A stretch of DNA of 64,000 nt, taken from Argyresthia goedartella. Its lineage: Eukaryota; Arthropoda; Insecta; Lepidoptera; Argyresthiidae. Positions within the stretch are counted from its first letter, which is position 1; each line of letters starts with the position of its first letter. The notes beneath the pieces were generated by a model. That model did no database searches, was not told the DNA's origin, and saw only the letters and a list, made by a program, of their open reading frames with translations. Below are positions 11,021 to 21,484 of the stretch, piece by piece. Location: assembly GCA_949825045.1 (NCBI GenBank), contig OX463813.1, forward strand, positions 1,922,001 through 1,986,000, written 5' to 3'. The position numbers were made by a program, and so were the translations under genes.

Positions 11021-11240
11021 TTAGTCCGGATGTTCTCCTCTACAGGTCGTATTTCTCAACCGACTCTCATGAAATTTTGTGAGCAGGTTTGATAATACTC
11101 TGGTTATTTTTGTTGCTTCAGTTTTTGGAGTTTCTTCATAATGGCGGAGAATTGGGGCTTCAAAATTATTGGTTGAGCTTCTTTCATACTCCATGTACGT
11201 AACCAGGTTCATTCACATGTTTGTATGTGGTACCTATTGG
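11021..11240 (-). repeat. Partial copy of the GGGTTCCGTAC-family internal segment
   Basis: CTCCATGTACGTAACCAGGT followed by GTTTGTATGTGGTA matches about 3970-4013. The outer modules (CGAAGGGTTCCGTACC and the GACG run) are absent. Confidence 0.6.
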
Positions 11241-12194
11241 AAGAAAGTGCAGTCTGGTTATTTGTTTTAGGCTTGTGTTTAAACGATTCGAAATGACTGC
11301 CAGAATTAGTAAATGATCACCAAATTGTCTTTGAATAAATGATCACCAAACTTATTTTTATGTTGTGTTTTAAGTATTTTTTTTTGTTCTTACATGTTCA
11401 ACCTAACACGAAGGAAAAAGGGGGCTTCGTTTCGCTCACCCCCTTTACCCATCAAGTAAGCTACCGCGGTATAACGGCCTGATATTTTCTGCAACTTTTG
11501 GTAATAATTTTGGGTAAGAAAAAAATATTTTGGTGATCATAATATTTGTTGCCTTTAAACGTCAATGGTTCGGGGGTGTGAGGGGCTGGAAAATAATGAA
11601 AAAACACGCAAATTTCGTGTGTCGCTTGCGAGGTCAACAGCTCACAGAGCCACTAGACTAGTCTCTATGTATGCATTAAAAAAGAAAAGGCGAGGCTTCT
11701 CCTATATAGGGTAAGTTGTGATTTCGGCGCAAAAGTGCCTCTGCCATCACGAATGGGAAAAGGCGTGACGCTGAGTTCTTGGTTAGTGTAGTACCCCCCG
11801 GTATGCAACGCGCTCGCATTTCCACTACCCCAAGCTCCCGTAAACTCCCGAGTATTTCCGAATACTTCCGAGTATTTCCGAGCGCTTCTGACTGCTCACG
11901 AACGCATTCATTCATTCATTCATTCTTGGACACTATTTACACACATTGATCTAGCATGCAATTAGTTCACACAAAGCTGGTACATTGCAATATAATAAAA
12001 CTTCGAATTGTATGAATAATAATAATACGCTTGAAATTTACACGCATTATTGACATTAAAACTAATAATAATAAAATAACAAAGCAATTTATGTGTCTGT
12101 ATTTATTTTTTACACAACAATTTAATGTGCATCTTTTTTATCACAAAACAAGGGAATTCGAATAGAGAATAAATTAGCTATTGACATAACAAGG
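11241..12194. other. Unassigned; dispersed motifs only
   Basis: No gene. A GTCACGCCTTTTCCC motif lies on the minus strand at 11736-11769. A CATT microsatellite lies at about 11905-11925. TTCCGAGTATTTCCGA is repeated twice near 11850-11882. Confidence 0.4.
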
Positions 12195-12640
12195 TCTCTC
12201 TTGTTGCACAACTTTTCCTGTCCTGCCTAGGTTTACTGGTAGAAATCTCTCTTAAGATATAAGCTCGCCTTTGCTCATTAAATCTACACACGCATCATAA
12301 ACCCTCTTTACTGCTTCCAAAAACCGCACGTTACGATCAGCATAATATTAAACTACTTTGTAAAAACTCATTTCTTATCTGAATATTAAACATTATGACC
12401 ATAATGTGTAAATTTTCTACATATAATGATGACATCCAAATTTCGAACGCCGACGCCCGCCTGCGTGCCGCCTCTACTTTGTCTGTGAAGTTGGTACTAC
12501 AGAACAAGATAAACAACTCAATGCCACAATGCCCGTCAAACATGCCGTTCCTGAACACATCAAAGAGAGCTTTATGATATGTGTGTAGATACCTAACCAT
12601 TAAGATTTCTGTGCAATAAAGAATATCAATATGAATAATA
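12195..12640 (+). repeat. CR1-type 3' UTR relic, split by ~270 bp
   Basis: CCTGCCTAGGTTTACTGGTA followed by GAAATCTCTCTTAAGATATAAGCTCGCCTTTGC matches the 3' UTRs at 17.18 and 20.71 kb (sequence quoted in two parts). The terminal TGTGCAATAAAGAATATC lies at 12610. In the other copies these two parts are less than 70 bp apart, so about 270 bp (12330-12600) seems to have been inserted. That piece has no features I recognise. Confidence 0.6.
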
Positions 12641-12689
12641 TTACGACTGGAATTTAATGCATTTAACCCCTCTTTTTTTTAGGGTTTGC

Positions 12690-12745
12690 GAATTTGAACC
12701 TTATGCCATGGTAATACAATTAAAGCCCTATAACGGGTTTTTGGG
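12690..12745 (+). repeat. Fragment of the GCCATGG MITE family
   Basis: TTTGAACCTTATGCCATGGT and then AATACAATTAAAGCCCTATAAC matches an arm of the 52357-52493 element (quoted in parts). One arm only. Confidence 0.5.
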
Positions 12746-13342
12746 TACTATAGTACCCAAGTGTGTTAATAATAAAAAACTGAAGAAATTTAATTTTTAT
12801 TACACCTGCTCTGAAAATACATACTAATTATACCAATTAGAGGGAAGAAACGCCTTTATCCCGCCCTTCAAATCCTTTCATCCCAAGGTATGGAAGTTTG
12901 TATGAAAATCCTTCCGACCCAAGGGTGGGAAGTATGTATGAAATTCCATTACATACCCGGTTTTTTTTTTTATTTGTCAGCAGTCATACTGCAAAGAGAC
13001 TTTAACTGTCTACTAATTAAATTTCAAGTAAATTGTTACTGGCCACATACAGTTTTTTTTTTACCAGTTACCAACCTCCTTGGTGCATACAGAAAATTAA
13101 AAACGAAATTATTTTTGTATATAAAACGCGCGGAATCACGGAAGAAGTGGCTGCATGACCTTATGATCTTAGCCTACTCCAGAAACGGGCGAATAAAAAA
13201 AGGAAAAGCCCGCGCATTTTCGCAAAAACTTCGATTGATTTAGCATTTATCTTTGTGTTTTTTGTAAAATATGGATGCATTTATGTCTATAATTTTCCTC
13301 GTAGGTGTAATAAAAAGCACTATACATACCTCAGGATAAAGT
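12746..13342. other. Unassigned, with a two-copy ~36-bp direct repeat
   Basis: CCCAAGGTATGGAAGTTTGT at 12883 and CCCAAGGGTGGGAAGTATGT at 12918 start two imperfect tandem units. A 117-codon frame at 12890-13243 spans this repeat and poly-T tracts and is not convincing as a gene. Confidence 0.4.
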
Positions 13343-13418
13343 ACAGTTCCATACCTCAAATGGTTTGCGCCCCTCGCAAGCTCGTGGCGCAAATGCCATA
13401 ATCTCGGTATGGAACTGT
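13343..13418. repeat. Small foldback repeat
   Basis: ACAGTTCCATACCTCA on the left and, on the minus strand, ACAGTTCCATACCGAG on the right flank a central GGTTTGCGCC / GGCGCAAATGCC. The arms are imperfect inverted repeats of about 30 bp. Confidence 0.6.
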
Positions 13419-14454
13419 CACTTTCTTCCCTCTGAAGTAATGTACTATTAATGATGAACAGTGACAAAGTAGTAATCTATAATATGTATTATGAAATATT
13501 ATGAATAAAATGTTATGAATATGAAGAGTTATCTGGGTTAAGATGGGACCACACATATGTGGTCTCAACAATTGCTGTATACTGTTTAAACGGCCTTCAA
13601 TACTTAATATACTTCTGTCATTCTCTTATTAAAAGCAACCATACATTATAAGCAATATTTTTCGTTGCAAATGTCAAAAATGTTTGGCCTTCGACCTGTC
13701 AAATGTAAACAGATTCGCTGAATATGCAGCTGGGCCAGCTGCATTTAATACAATACAAATAATTCTACCACTCGGCCCAAAATTTATGGATCGAGATCGA
13801 ACCAACATTTGACATGTTGGACCGATCCCATTCCGAGGATAGGACTGATAGTGAAAATTGTTCAGAATGATCCCTAACAATTCCTTATTGACTAGACCAT
13901 TTTGTTACAATCTGTATACCTATGTTTTGATAGGGTTCTATATATGTATATCTAGAAAGCTCTCTTCCGCCACTGCAGTTTGTTGCTAGCTCAAGGAGCT
14001 TTTGCTAGAAAGCCTCCGGTAATATTCTACTAGGCTCAACCTTTTATGAGCTTTGCTACTGACTGCAGAACAATCGAGCAATATTGAGTCACTTAAAATT
14101 ATTAGCTGAATAAAGTTTGTTGAATCTACTGTTCATTCACTACTGTTGTTGTATATAAATAAAATTGTCAAACAATAAACAAAATTATATGGACATCCCG
14201 ATATAAATTAGATAACTCTAATTTTGTAACAATTATCAGATGTCATTAAATTATGAACATTACTTTACTGCCAGTTCTTTCAGCTGAAAGTTCGCTATTC
14301 GCGGAGGTTCTCTAATAATTATAAGAAACAATATTACATTAAAATAAAGAAAATACACTGTTAAAATCTATTAAATTCTCTTGTTTTCAGCTGGAGAGAC
14401 AAGTTTTAGTGTATAAGGCCACCCAATTTTCAAAACTATTCAACTTTTGAATTA
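13419..14454. other. Unassigned AT-rich stretch
   Basis: No gene recognised. A perfect GCAGCTGG-G-CCAGCTGC palindrome sits at 13726-13742. Confidence 0.4.
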
Positions 14455-14830
14455 GTGATGGAAAATGTTCTAAAAGTTACTAAAACAAAGAAAAGGATTA
14501 TTGTTGTTGGAGACTGTTATGTAGACATTCTAGAATATTCTGATTCATTAAGCAATAAGATATAAGGAATTTTTAAATAGTTTAATCTAAATAATTTTGA
14601 ACCAACACGAGTTACGTCAACTACTGCTGCATGTCATGATAATGTGTTCTATGATTGGTACCTTATAGAAAAAAAGTATTATAAACTCGCTTCAATCAGA
14701 TCATAGAGGCCAAATTACTTATCATATTCAGAAAATACAAATAGAAACTTTTCACTTAAGACAGATCGCGGTATTAATAGTGAAAATTCGGAAGTAGGTG
14801 AAGAATTCGAGTTTTAACTTGTAGGTACAC
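14455..14830 (+). pseudogene. Non-LTR AP-endonuclease relic
   Basis: Plus-strand frames read KRIIVVGDCYVDILE (family motif GDFNVDILE with two changes), SLSNKI, then EPTRVTSTTAAC, DNVF, and SDHRGQITY. This is the second half of an endonuclease domain of the same type as at 48.1-48.8 kb (EPTRITATFATCIDNIF, SDHSGQIAI). Several stops and frameshifts break it, and no RT follows. Confidence 0.65.
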
Positions 14831-16479
14831 ATATTAGTAAAAATATACATACATACATACAAATATACATGCCTAAATAGCTGACATTTGTAACTAGTTA
14901 GTCAGATGCAAATCTAGAGCAACCTTGTTATCAGTCAACATAGGCAGATTCTTTAGTATTTATAGTTGGATATTTAAATATAATAAAGGATTATTAATGG
15001 TCCGCATCTGGATTCACTGCTCTCTTCTATATCTGTACCCAAGGCTAGGTAGCCTTGGGTACAGGAGAGAGCTCCCCTCCTGTTCATTGTTGACCCCGAC
15101 GTGATCACGTGCCCGTCTGAAGCACCCGACTGATGCTCATCGCAAAAGACTACACCACAATAACTTCGACATGAAGACTGCAAATTAAACTTCGAACAAA
15201 TCCAAAAAGGACAATACGGAGCCAACAAAATCAATACCGAAAATGAAACAAGACAAAACCTTTAACTTTCCCATCAACTCCAGTTGCGACAACAACATCA
15301 TCAGCATTATACCATCCACAGCATACCCACAACATCCACCATCTATCACGGTCATGGACCTCCAGTACAACAACGATGATGATGATGATGATGATAATTC
15401 CGACCGATTTTGGTCATGGCGACCACTTCTACTCCTAGTCGGTTTCACGCGCGTGCGCCCGAACATGCAACAGAATACAACAACGACACAGAATACGAAT
15501 CACGGCAACTCCTTATTTAAATTCACTTGTTGACCCTAGATGAAAGCTAGCTTCTAATAGACTTCTTATACTGAACATATTGTTAAGGTTATATAGGTAA
15601 CTAATGTAAATGTAGATTCCATTGAAATTCTGTATAATTGTTGATCCATCTCTCGCCAACTGGAAGTCAGTCAATCGGTGCACTTTTCGCGAACTTAACC
15701 TAATTTTGTGCGCTCGCGTTAAACCAGCCGAAAGGATTGTGATGATACCGATAATCAGTATCACCTATAGTTTCCTTGCCTTCTCCTAAGAGCTGAACCT
15801 GGAATGCACGCAGGCGCGTCCAGTAGGTTAGTAGAAACTAATTAGCAGGACCATGAGACAGTGCCGTGCCGGGGACAGGGTTTCAAATCCCTTCACCCTA
15901 TGACCCTAATGGTTTACTGATTACACCAAAAATGGAGTATAAGGCATGGTGTTGTGACTGATATGATGAGTTGATGACCCTAAAATAATAATTCTGATGT
16001 GTCGAGGCGGTAGAAAACAATGAAATGGTGAGTAAAATGTTGCAAAGTAACAATTTGTAACCTTCCCAGATAGCTTTAAATTGGTAATTGATTGGTACTG
16101 TCACTTTTTATATCTCTGCCCACCCGTACGCGCGCGTTTGTACAATAGGATATGAGGTCTTTTACCCACACCGTTTAAGGTTAAAAACTACCTTCAAATC
16201 ATTTAGAAATCAGGTGTAGATTTTTTTTCATTCTTATTCAATGTTGTGCCAGAAATCCTTAAATAATAAAAGGCAGGAAGGTTTATCACATTTTTTAAAA
16301 TATGATCTATTTTAAATTATAGCCTAGCCAAATAGACAAGAATATTAAGAAATCAACTAATTACTATCTGTACGAACCGCGCTCGGAGCGGCAACGTCTC
16401 GGTTTCTGCAGACCATTAACAAGCTTGCTGTGCTGCCATTGGTTCATTTAAATTAGATAAACATGTACACGAGTGGATT
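14831..16479. other. Unassigned; hairpin and trinucleotide repeat
   Basis: No gene is supported. A hairpin of GTACCCAAGGCTA and TAGCCTTGGGTAC sits at about 15037-15065. A GAT microsatellite lies at 15377-15396. The 15.4 kb stretch (CCGACCGATTTTGGTCATGG, then GCGCGTGCGCCCGAAC) looks like a dispersed repeat tail. GGGTTTCAAATCCC at 15879 resembles a pol III B box but no A box is convincing. Confidence 0.35.
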
Positions 16480-16632
16480 TGTATATCGGATCAACATTTG
16501 ACAACTCTATAACTACATCACGTGGGCACAAATGTTTATCCAATCGGAGCGGCATTTGTTGCTACAGATTTATATCGGATCAACAAAAGGCGGTCGGATC
16601 AACATACGTTTTCGGATCAACAATGTATTCGT
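16480..16632 (+). repeat. Cluster of four CGGATCAACA motifs
   Basis: CGGATCAACA occurs four times within about 140 bp (near 16487, 16578, 16603 and 16614), each followed by different sequence. They are not in a regular tandem. Origin unknown; probably a piece of a repeat family. Confidence 0.6.
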
Positions 16633-16670
16633 CTGAAGTCGCTCCTGATTAACAATTGACGGGTTGTTAG

Positions 16671-16696
16671 CTCTATATATATATATATATATATAT
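16671..16696. repeat. TA microsatellite
   Basis: Run of alternating T and A directly before the 5' break of the CR1-type fragment at 16.73 kb. Confidence 0.9.
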
Positions 16697-16726
16697 AATT
16701 AGTGATTCATTTAAATTCTTCCTTGA

Positions 16727-17297
16727 TTGTATTTTTATTTATTTACTTCTCCCACATATCTACGCCAACGTTTTGACTTTATTTTCCCCAGGGATAGCAA
16801 TCCGAGGTCCCACCAGGTGTCTCTCCTTTCAACTCCTCGGCATAACACTGCCGCTTACGAACACTCGTTTAGGTTAAGGGCAATCCGACTGTGGAACGCA
16901 CTTCCCTGCGCTTTTAGGGAAAGTCCCTCAATTTTCACTTTTAAGTAAAAGATTGAAAGTGCATTTCCTTTCTCTTCCGTAAAAAGTACCATATCTATGT
17001 AGGTAAATGTATGATTTCTTAGAGTTTATGTTCATGCTATATATTGTATTTTATGTAGTTGAAGTATATATTTTTATTTTATATTTGGTATAGTTTGTAT
17101 ATATTTTTAAAGTTATTTTCTTACGTATGTATAGAGTGTTATTGCGAACTAGGACTTTCCGTAATAATTAACTCTCCTGTCTCGCCTAGGTTTTCTGGAA
17201 GAAATCTCTTTTTAGATATAAACTCGCCTTTGCTTATTACATTTATCTAAATTGTCTGTAACCCTATATTATATATGCAATAAAGAATATGAATGCC
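16727..17297 (+). mobile_element. 5'-truncated CR1-type fragment (C-terminus and 3' UTR)
   Basis: The frame gives YLRQRFDF, then a block ending AAYEHSFRLRAIRLWNALPC and RESPS. It is the C-terminal end of the protein at 19661-20518 (TYEHGFRIRAIRLWNELPC). A frameshift follows at about 16945. The 3' UTR (CTGGAAGAAATCTCTTTTTA) ends in GCAATAAAGAATATGAAT. Only about 80 codons of ORF2 are present. Confidence 0.85.
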
Positions 17298-18169
17298 CCG
17301 TTTTGTGAAGCCGTGGAGTTTTAAATTGAGAAAGAAACTGAAAGGAAATTCTGATCCAAATTCAAATTCAAGCTGTAATGATCTCAACATGCACTGTTTA
17401 ACTAAATCATACAAATTATCATAAACTCAAGAAAGGTTAAAGTTATAATAGATTTGTTGGAGTTTTGGGAATAACTTAAGTAATAAAGTCACAAAATCTG
17501 ACTGCAAACAAATGTGCATCGATTAGCTTTGTTAGACTAAAAAGAAACATTGACCAAAACTATTTAGCCAAAACTCTGCTCTATGTATGACAAGCTAGGA
17601 AGTAATTTAATCCATCACAAAGTCACTCTAATGATCATTCGAGATAATAAAATAAAGGTAATTTATCTTCTGGCTAATTACTTGCATCATGGCAAAAAAT
17701 ACGAGTGTTCACAATGTTTGAAAAACGGTAATAAATTGGTATTTCTTGACAGATTGTCGATAGGTTTGGGGATATCTGAAATGTATCGTATTGCATCATT
17801 CAACATTAAGCAAAACTTGACCTGGGAATTTTAAGATTAAGTTTTGTTCAAATTCTGTAAGCAAGTCATAACTTGTAATTTGTTATTTTTTACAATACTC
17901 TGTCTGTAGAAATTCAATAATGATGGTGTTAAAAGGGTACGGCGCGGATGTTTTATTATTTTAAGACAATGTTGTCTAAATAAAGGCAGGGATCGATGCC
18001 ATTGTTGGCACCCCGCTGAATGAATGCCAAATGACATCTTTGAAATAAATGAATAATAATAATAATACCTTGGATACTATTTGCACATATAGAGTCAGAG
18101 TCGTCCGAGTCATTTTTTTATTGAATATAAATAAATAAATAATCTTATTCAACGTCAAAATTATACTTA
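17298..18169. other. Unassigned AT-rich stretch
   Basis: No recognisable gene. An 83-codon plus-strand frame (17583-17834) has no identifiable domain. A short AAT microsatellite lies at about 18050-18066. Confidence 0.4.
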
Positions 18170-18835
18170 CTTATAACTAGGGCTCGGATAAATATGTGAT
18201 AAAAATCCCAAAATATGTGCATATAATATGGATCTAAAAACCGGAAATATGGAAAAAATATGGACTAAAAAGACTACAGTTTAAGACCAGAAATAAAACT
18301 TTATTCAAAATAATTGTTTGATAAAATATTCAAAAAATCAACGAAATTAAAATGCTTAGCTAAAAAATTTTGTCTGCCTCTTTATTCGAGTTGTTGCAGT
18401 ATACAACAATATGTTTCTTCGTGTAAGTACAACTGCTAACAAGTTGTGACTGGCTGGCGCCTGGCCGGTTTACTACCGCGCGGACCGCGCGTGAAGGCGC
18501 CAGAGGGGGGTGGCGCGTGGCGGGCGGCGGCGCGGCGCATAGACAGAAAATATGAAAATACAGCGCTCGACTCACGAGTTTGTCTACCTACAATTCTTGT
18601 CTTGTTAGCCGCGCACCGAAAATACATGTATTCCCGGGGCGCTATATAAGCAAAAATCATGCATTGTTTACTAGTTTAAGTACTAAAGATAGGAAATTTG
18701 GACTAATGTCATTAAATTCTAAAAATATGGTCTTAACCTTAAAATATGGATAAATATGGATTTTAAAACCCTCATTTTCCATGATTGAAATAAAAAAATA
18801 TGTGTCTACATATTTATCCAAGCCCTACTTATAAC
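18170..18835. mobile_element. hAT-type MITE, 650 bp, perfect 8-bp target duplication
   Basis: The element spans 18178-18827. Its ends are TAGGGCTCGGATAAATATGT and, on the minus strand, TAGGGCTTGGATAAATATGT. Identical CTTATAAC octamers flank it (18170-18177 and 18828-18835). An 8-bp duplication with TAGGG-type ends points to the hAT superfamily. There is no transposase. The core at 18430-18560 is strikingly GC-rich against AT-rich shoulders that repeat AAATATGG. Short frames in the core do not resemble a known protein. Confidence 0.85.
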
Positions 18836-18941
18836 TAACTACAAGTAATTTTTTTTTTGTAAAAAAAAAGACTACACCGTTTCGTAAGGTGGGCCTCGGG
18901 GTTAAGAAGAAACGGCAAGAAACTCCCCCATACCTTTTTTT

Positions 18942-19658
18942 TTAAAGTGACTTTACAGCAGGTACTGGTTTCGGTCTAAGGTAATTCACCGGCGAGTGAT
19001 AGACTTGATCCATCGCCCCTCGTCGAATTTCTGTGCGCTGAGATGGTATGGACCATGCAGTTTTGTCATCTAAGTATTCCTTTATACTATAATAGGATAT
19101 TCTTATCAGCTCATTTTTAACATAGTCTTTGAACCTCTTTTCAGGAAGGATAAATGATTCCTGTGGTATTTTATTGTAGAAGCGAATACAGTGCCCCATG
19201 AATGATGTGCCTACTTTACTTAGTCTAAATAATGGTAGTGCTAACCTATTTCTATTTCTAGTGTTAATTGTATGGCTATCACCTACAATTTTAAATAAAG
19301 CTATGTTTTTTCTTACATGCATGATATTCTTGTATATATATTGACAGGTAATCGTAAGTATATCAATTTCTTTGAATTTTTCTCTTAATGATTCCTTAGC
19401 ATCTAATTGATATATCGCCCTGATAGCCTTTTTTTGTAAGACAAATATCGTATTTATATCTGCTGCTCTCCCCTAGAGCAATATTCCATAAGACATAATA
19501 CTGTGAAAATAACTAAAGTAAACCAATCTGGCAGTTTCAACATCTGTAAGATATCTGATATGTCTGACCGCAAAAGCGGCTGAGCTAAGTCTTCGTGCGA
19601 GATTAGTTATGTGAGGACCCCATTGACATTTAGAATCTATAGTGATTCCTAGAAAGAT
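18942..19658 (-). pseudogene. ORF2 C-terminal third of the split Jockey-type element
   Basis: The minus strand reads VIFLGITIDSKCQWGPHI, SSAAFAVRHIRYLTDVETAR, then KESLREKFKEIDILTI and the C-terminal RFYNKIPQESFILPEKRF. A TAG replaces the Trp of the GILLWG motif at about 19473-19475, so the protein is broken. The upstream continuation lies beyond the insertion, from 20830. Confidence 0.85.
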
Positions 19659-20829
19659 GACATCTTTACGCGGATGACTTACAAATCTATCGCCACTTCT
19701 CTCCCGATAATGAAAACTCCGCTGTGGAGGCGTTAAACGCTGACTTAGAGGGTATTAGAGGATGGGCCTCGTCATTTGGGCTACTGGTTAACCCAAACAA
19801 GTCCCAGGCCATGATTATAGGTACCAGACACTCACTATGTTTGTTGAAGCAACAGTCTGTCCCTCCTGTATCTTATAACGGTACCGTAATCATGTATAGC
19901 GACACAGCGAAAAACCTGGGTGTTGTTTTCGATAACCAGTTAACCTGGTCAACGCATATCAGCGAGGTCAGCAGGCGAGTTTACGCTACCTTTCACTCTC
20001 TCAGGAGACTTCAGAACTTTCTTCCTCGTCAGACCAAACTTATTCTCGCCCAGTCTCTTTTACTTCCCCTCATTGACTATGCTGATGTTTGCTGGGTAAG
20101 CGCAAATGAAGAGCAACTGAACAAACTCGAACGACTTCAAAACCTCGGGATTCGGTTCATCTTCGGACTGCGAAAATATGATCACGTTTCTCAACATCGC
20201 AGGGAGTTGAATTGGCTTCCGATTCGTCTTCGACGGGACTCTCATATCCTATGCCTGCTCTACAATATTTTGTGGAACCCTAGGTACCCTAACTTCCTGC
20301 GTGATCGCTTCGAATTTCTTTCTTCGTGCAGGCCTCGGAGAACTCACATGGCTACTATGCTTAAAGCCCCACAACGCTCCACTGCAACCTACGAGCACGG
20401 GTTTAGAATCCGCGCTATACGGCTGTGGAATGAACTTCCCTGCACCATCAGGGACAGTCCATCACTGAATATCTTTAAGAACCGACTAAAGAAGCACTAT
20501 CTTTCACTTTCTATTTAGCTATATAGTTGTATTAGTATTAGTATATTTGTAAGATATTTATTGATATGCTGTATTTATGTAACTGTGTATGTAGTCTATA
20601 TTTCTTAGCAATAGGGTTTTATGTATGTGTAATATGTATTATATTAGAATATAGTCTTAATTGTACGCGCAATTCTTTCCCTTACCTATCATCTCCGTCT
20701 CCTATCCAACATGGTTTGCTGGAAGAAATCTCTTTTTAGAGATAAGCTCGCCTTTGTACATGTTTTTTCTATCATAAGTTATCTGTATGTCTGTTTTGTT
20801 TAGTACAATAAAGAAATTACGAAATTACG
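19659..20829 (+). mobile_element. CR1-type element (insertion B), 6-bp target duplication
   Basis: This insertion is 5'-truncated within the RT palm. AAAGAT lies directly outside both ends (19653-19658 and 20830-20835). The 3' UTR carries the AAATCTCTTTTTAGAGATAA block shared with 17.2 kb and ends in a short GAAATTAC tandem after CAATAAA. It interrupts the minus-strand Jockey-type host. Confidence 0.9.
19661..20518 (+). CDS. RT C-terminal part of insertion B, open for 285 codons
   Basis: The frame opens right at the insertion point with HLYADDLQIY, the catalytic YADD of the RT palm. It continues through GLLVNPNKSQAMIIG, AKNLGVVFDNQLTW, a thumb region and the C-terminal domain with YEHGFRIRAIRLWNELPC, to a stop at 20518. 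The first internal ATG is at 19724, but this is not a true start: the protein is cut from its N-terminal half and endonuclease. No stops or frameshifts occur. It is not expected to be functional because of the truncation. Confidence 0.85.
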   Translation, partial: HLYADDLQIYRHFSPDNENSAVEALNADLEGIRGWASSFGLLVNPNKSQAMIIGTRHSLCLLKQQSVPPVSYNGTVIMYSDTAKNLGVVFDNQLTWSTHISEVSRRVYATFHSLRRLQNFLPRQTKLILAQSLLLPLIDYADVCWVSANEEQLNKLERLQNLGIRFIFGLRKYDHVSQHRRELNWLPIRLRRDSHILCLLYNILWNPRYPNFLRDRFEFLSSCRPRRTHMATMLKAPQRSTATYEHGFRIRAIRLWNELPCTIRDSPSLNIFKNRLKKHYLSLSI

Positions 20830-21484
20830 AAAGATTGTGTCCTCAACGAGGTCCAATCTTTCAGATCCTATTCTTACACTGCTTTTAACCTGTCGTACAT
20901 AAGGCAAACAAAATTTGATACATTAAGTCTTCTTTGAGTTTAATAACAGGTCGTTTACATTGAACCAACTTAACACATGAGAGAGTGTACTATTTGCGTC
21001 GTCTAGAATTTCTTCTTGTCTTTTCACCTTGAAAATAATAGATGTGTCATCAGCAAATAGAACAATCTGAGTAATTTTTTCCATCATATAAGGCAGGTCA
21101 TTCATGTACACTAAGAAAAGGAACGGACCTAAGATAGAACCCTGGGGTACACCAATATTCATATGGGTTCCAGTGGACTTGCATCTGTTTATATCTACTT
21201 TTAGTAATCTTTCTAGTAAATAAGATTCCATTAATTTTTACACATTATCTTTGATACCATAGTGTTGGAGTTTGAGCAAAAGAGTTTGATGGTCAACACA
21301 GTCAAAGGCCTTGGAAAGATCACAGAAAATACCAACCGCATCCTGTGATCCTTCCCACGCACTATAAATGTGTTCTACTAGCGCTACTCCGGTGTCTGTT
21401 GTTGATCTGCCTTTAGTGAATCCGAACTGTTTTTTTTTGGAGTAGCCCAGATGCATTGAAGTGAGAGAGTAGTTGACTCAATAT
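20830..21484 (-). pseudogene. RT palm of the split Jockey-type element
   Basis: The minus strand gives LSQLLSHFNASGLL, KKQFGFTKGRSTTDTGVALV, VGIFCDLSKAFDCVDH, then MNIGVPQGSILGPFLF and VLFADDTSIIFKVKRQ with the catalytic FADD (about 21041-21063). Lesions seen are a frameshift at the T run near 21431, a TAA after KDNV near 21236, and a TAA after LLLNSKKT near 20923. Clearly a dead copy. Confidence 0.85.

Noticed and set aside
15875..15900. GGGTTTCAAATCCC as a tRNA or SINE B box
   Set aside because: No A box at a suitable distance and no tRNA-like fold around it.
17583..17834. 83-codon plus-strand ORF as a gene
   Set aside because: AT-rich DNA gives such frames by chance; no domain and no homologue in the window.
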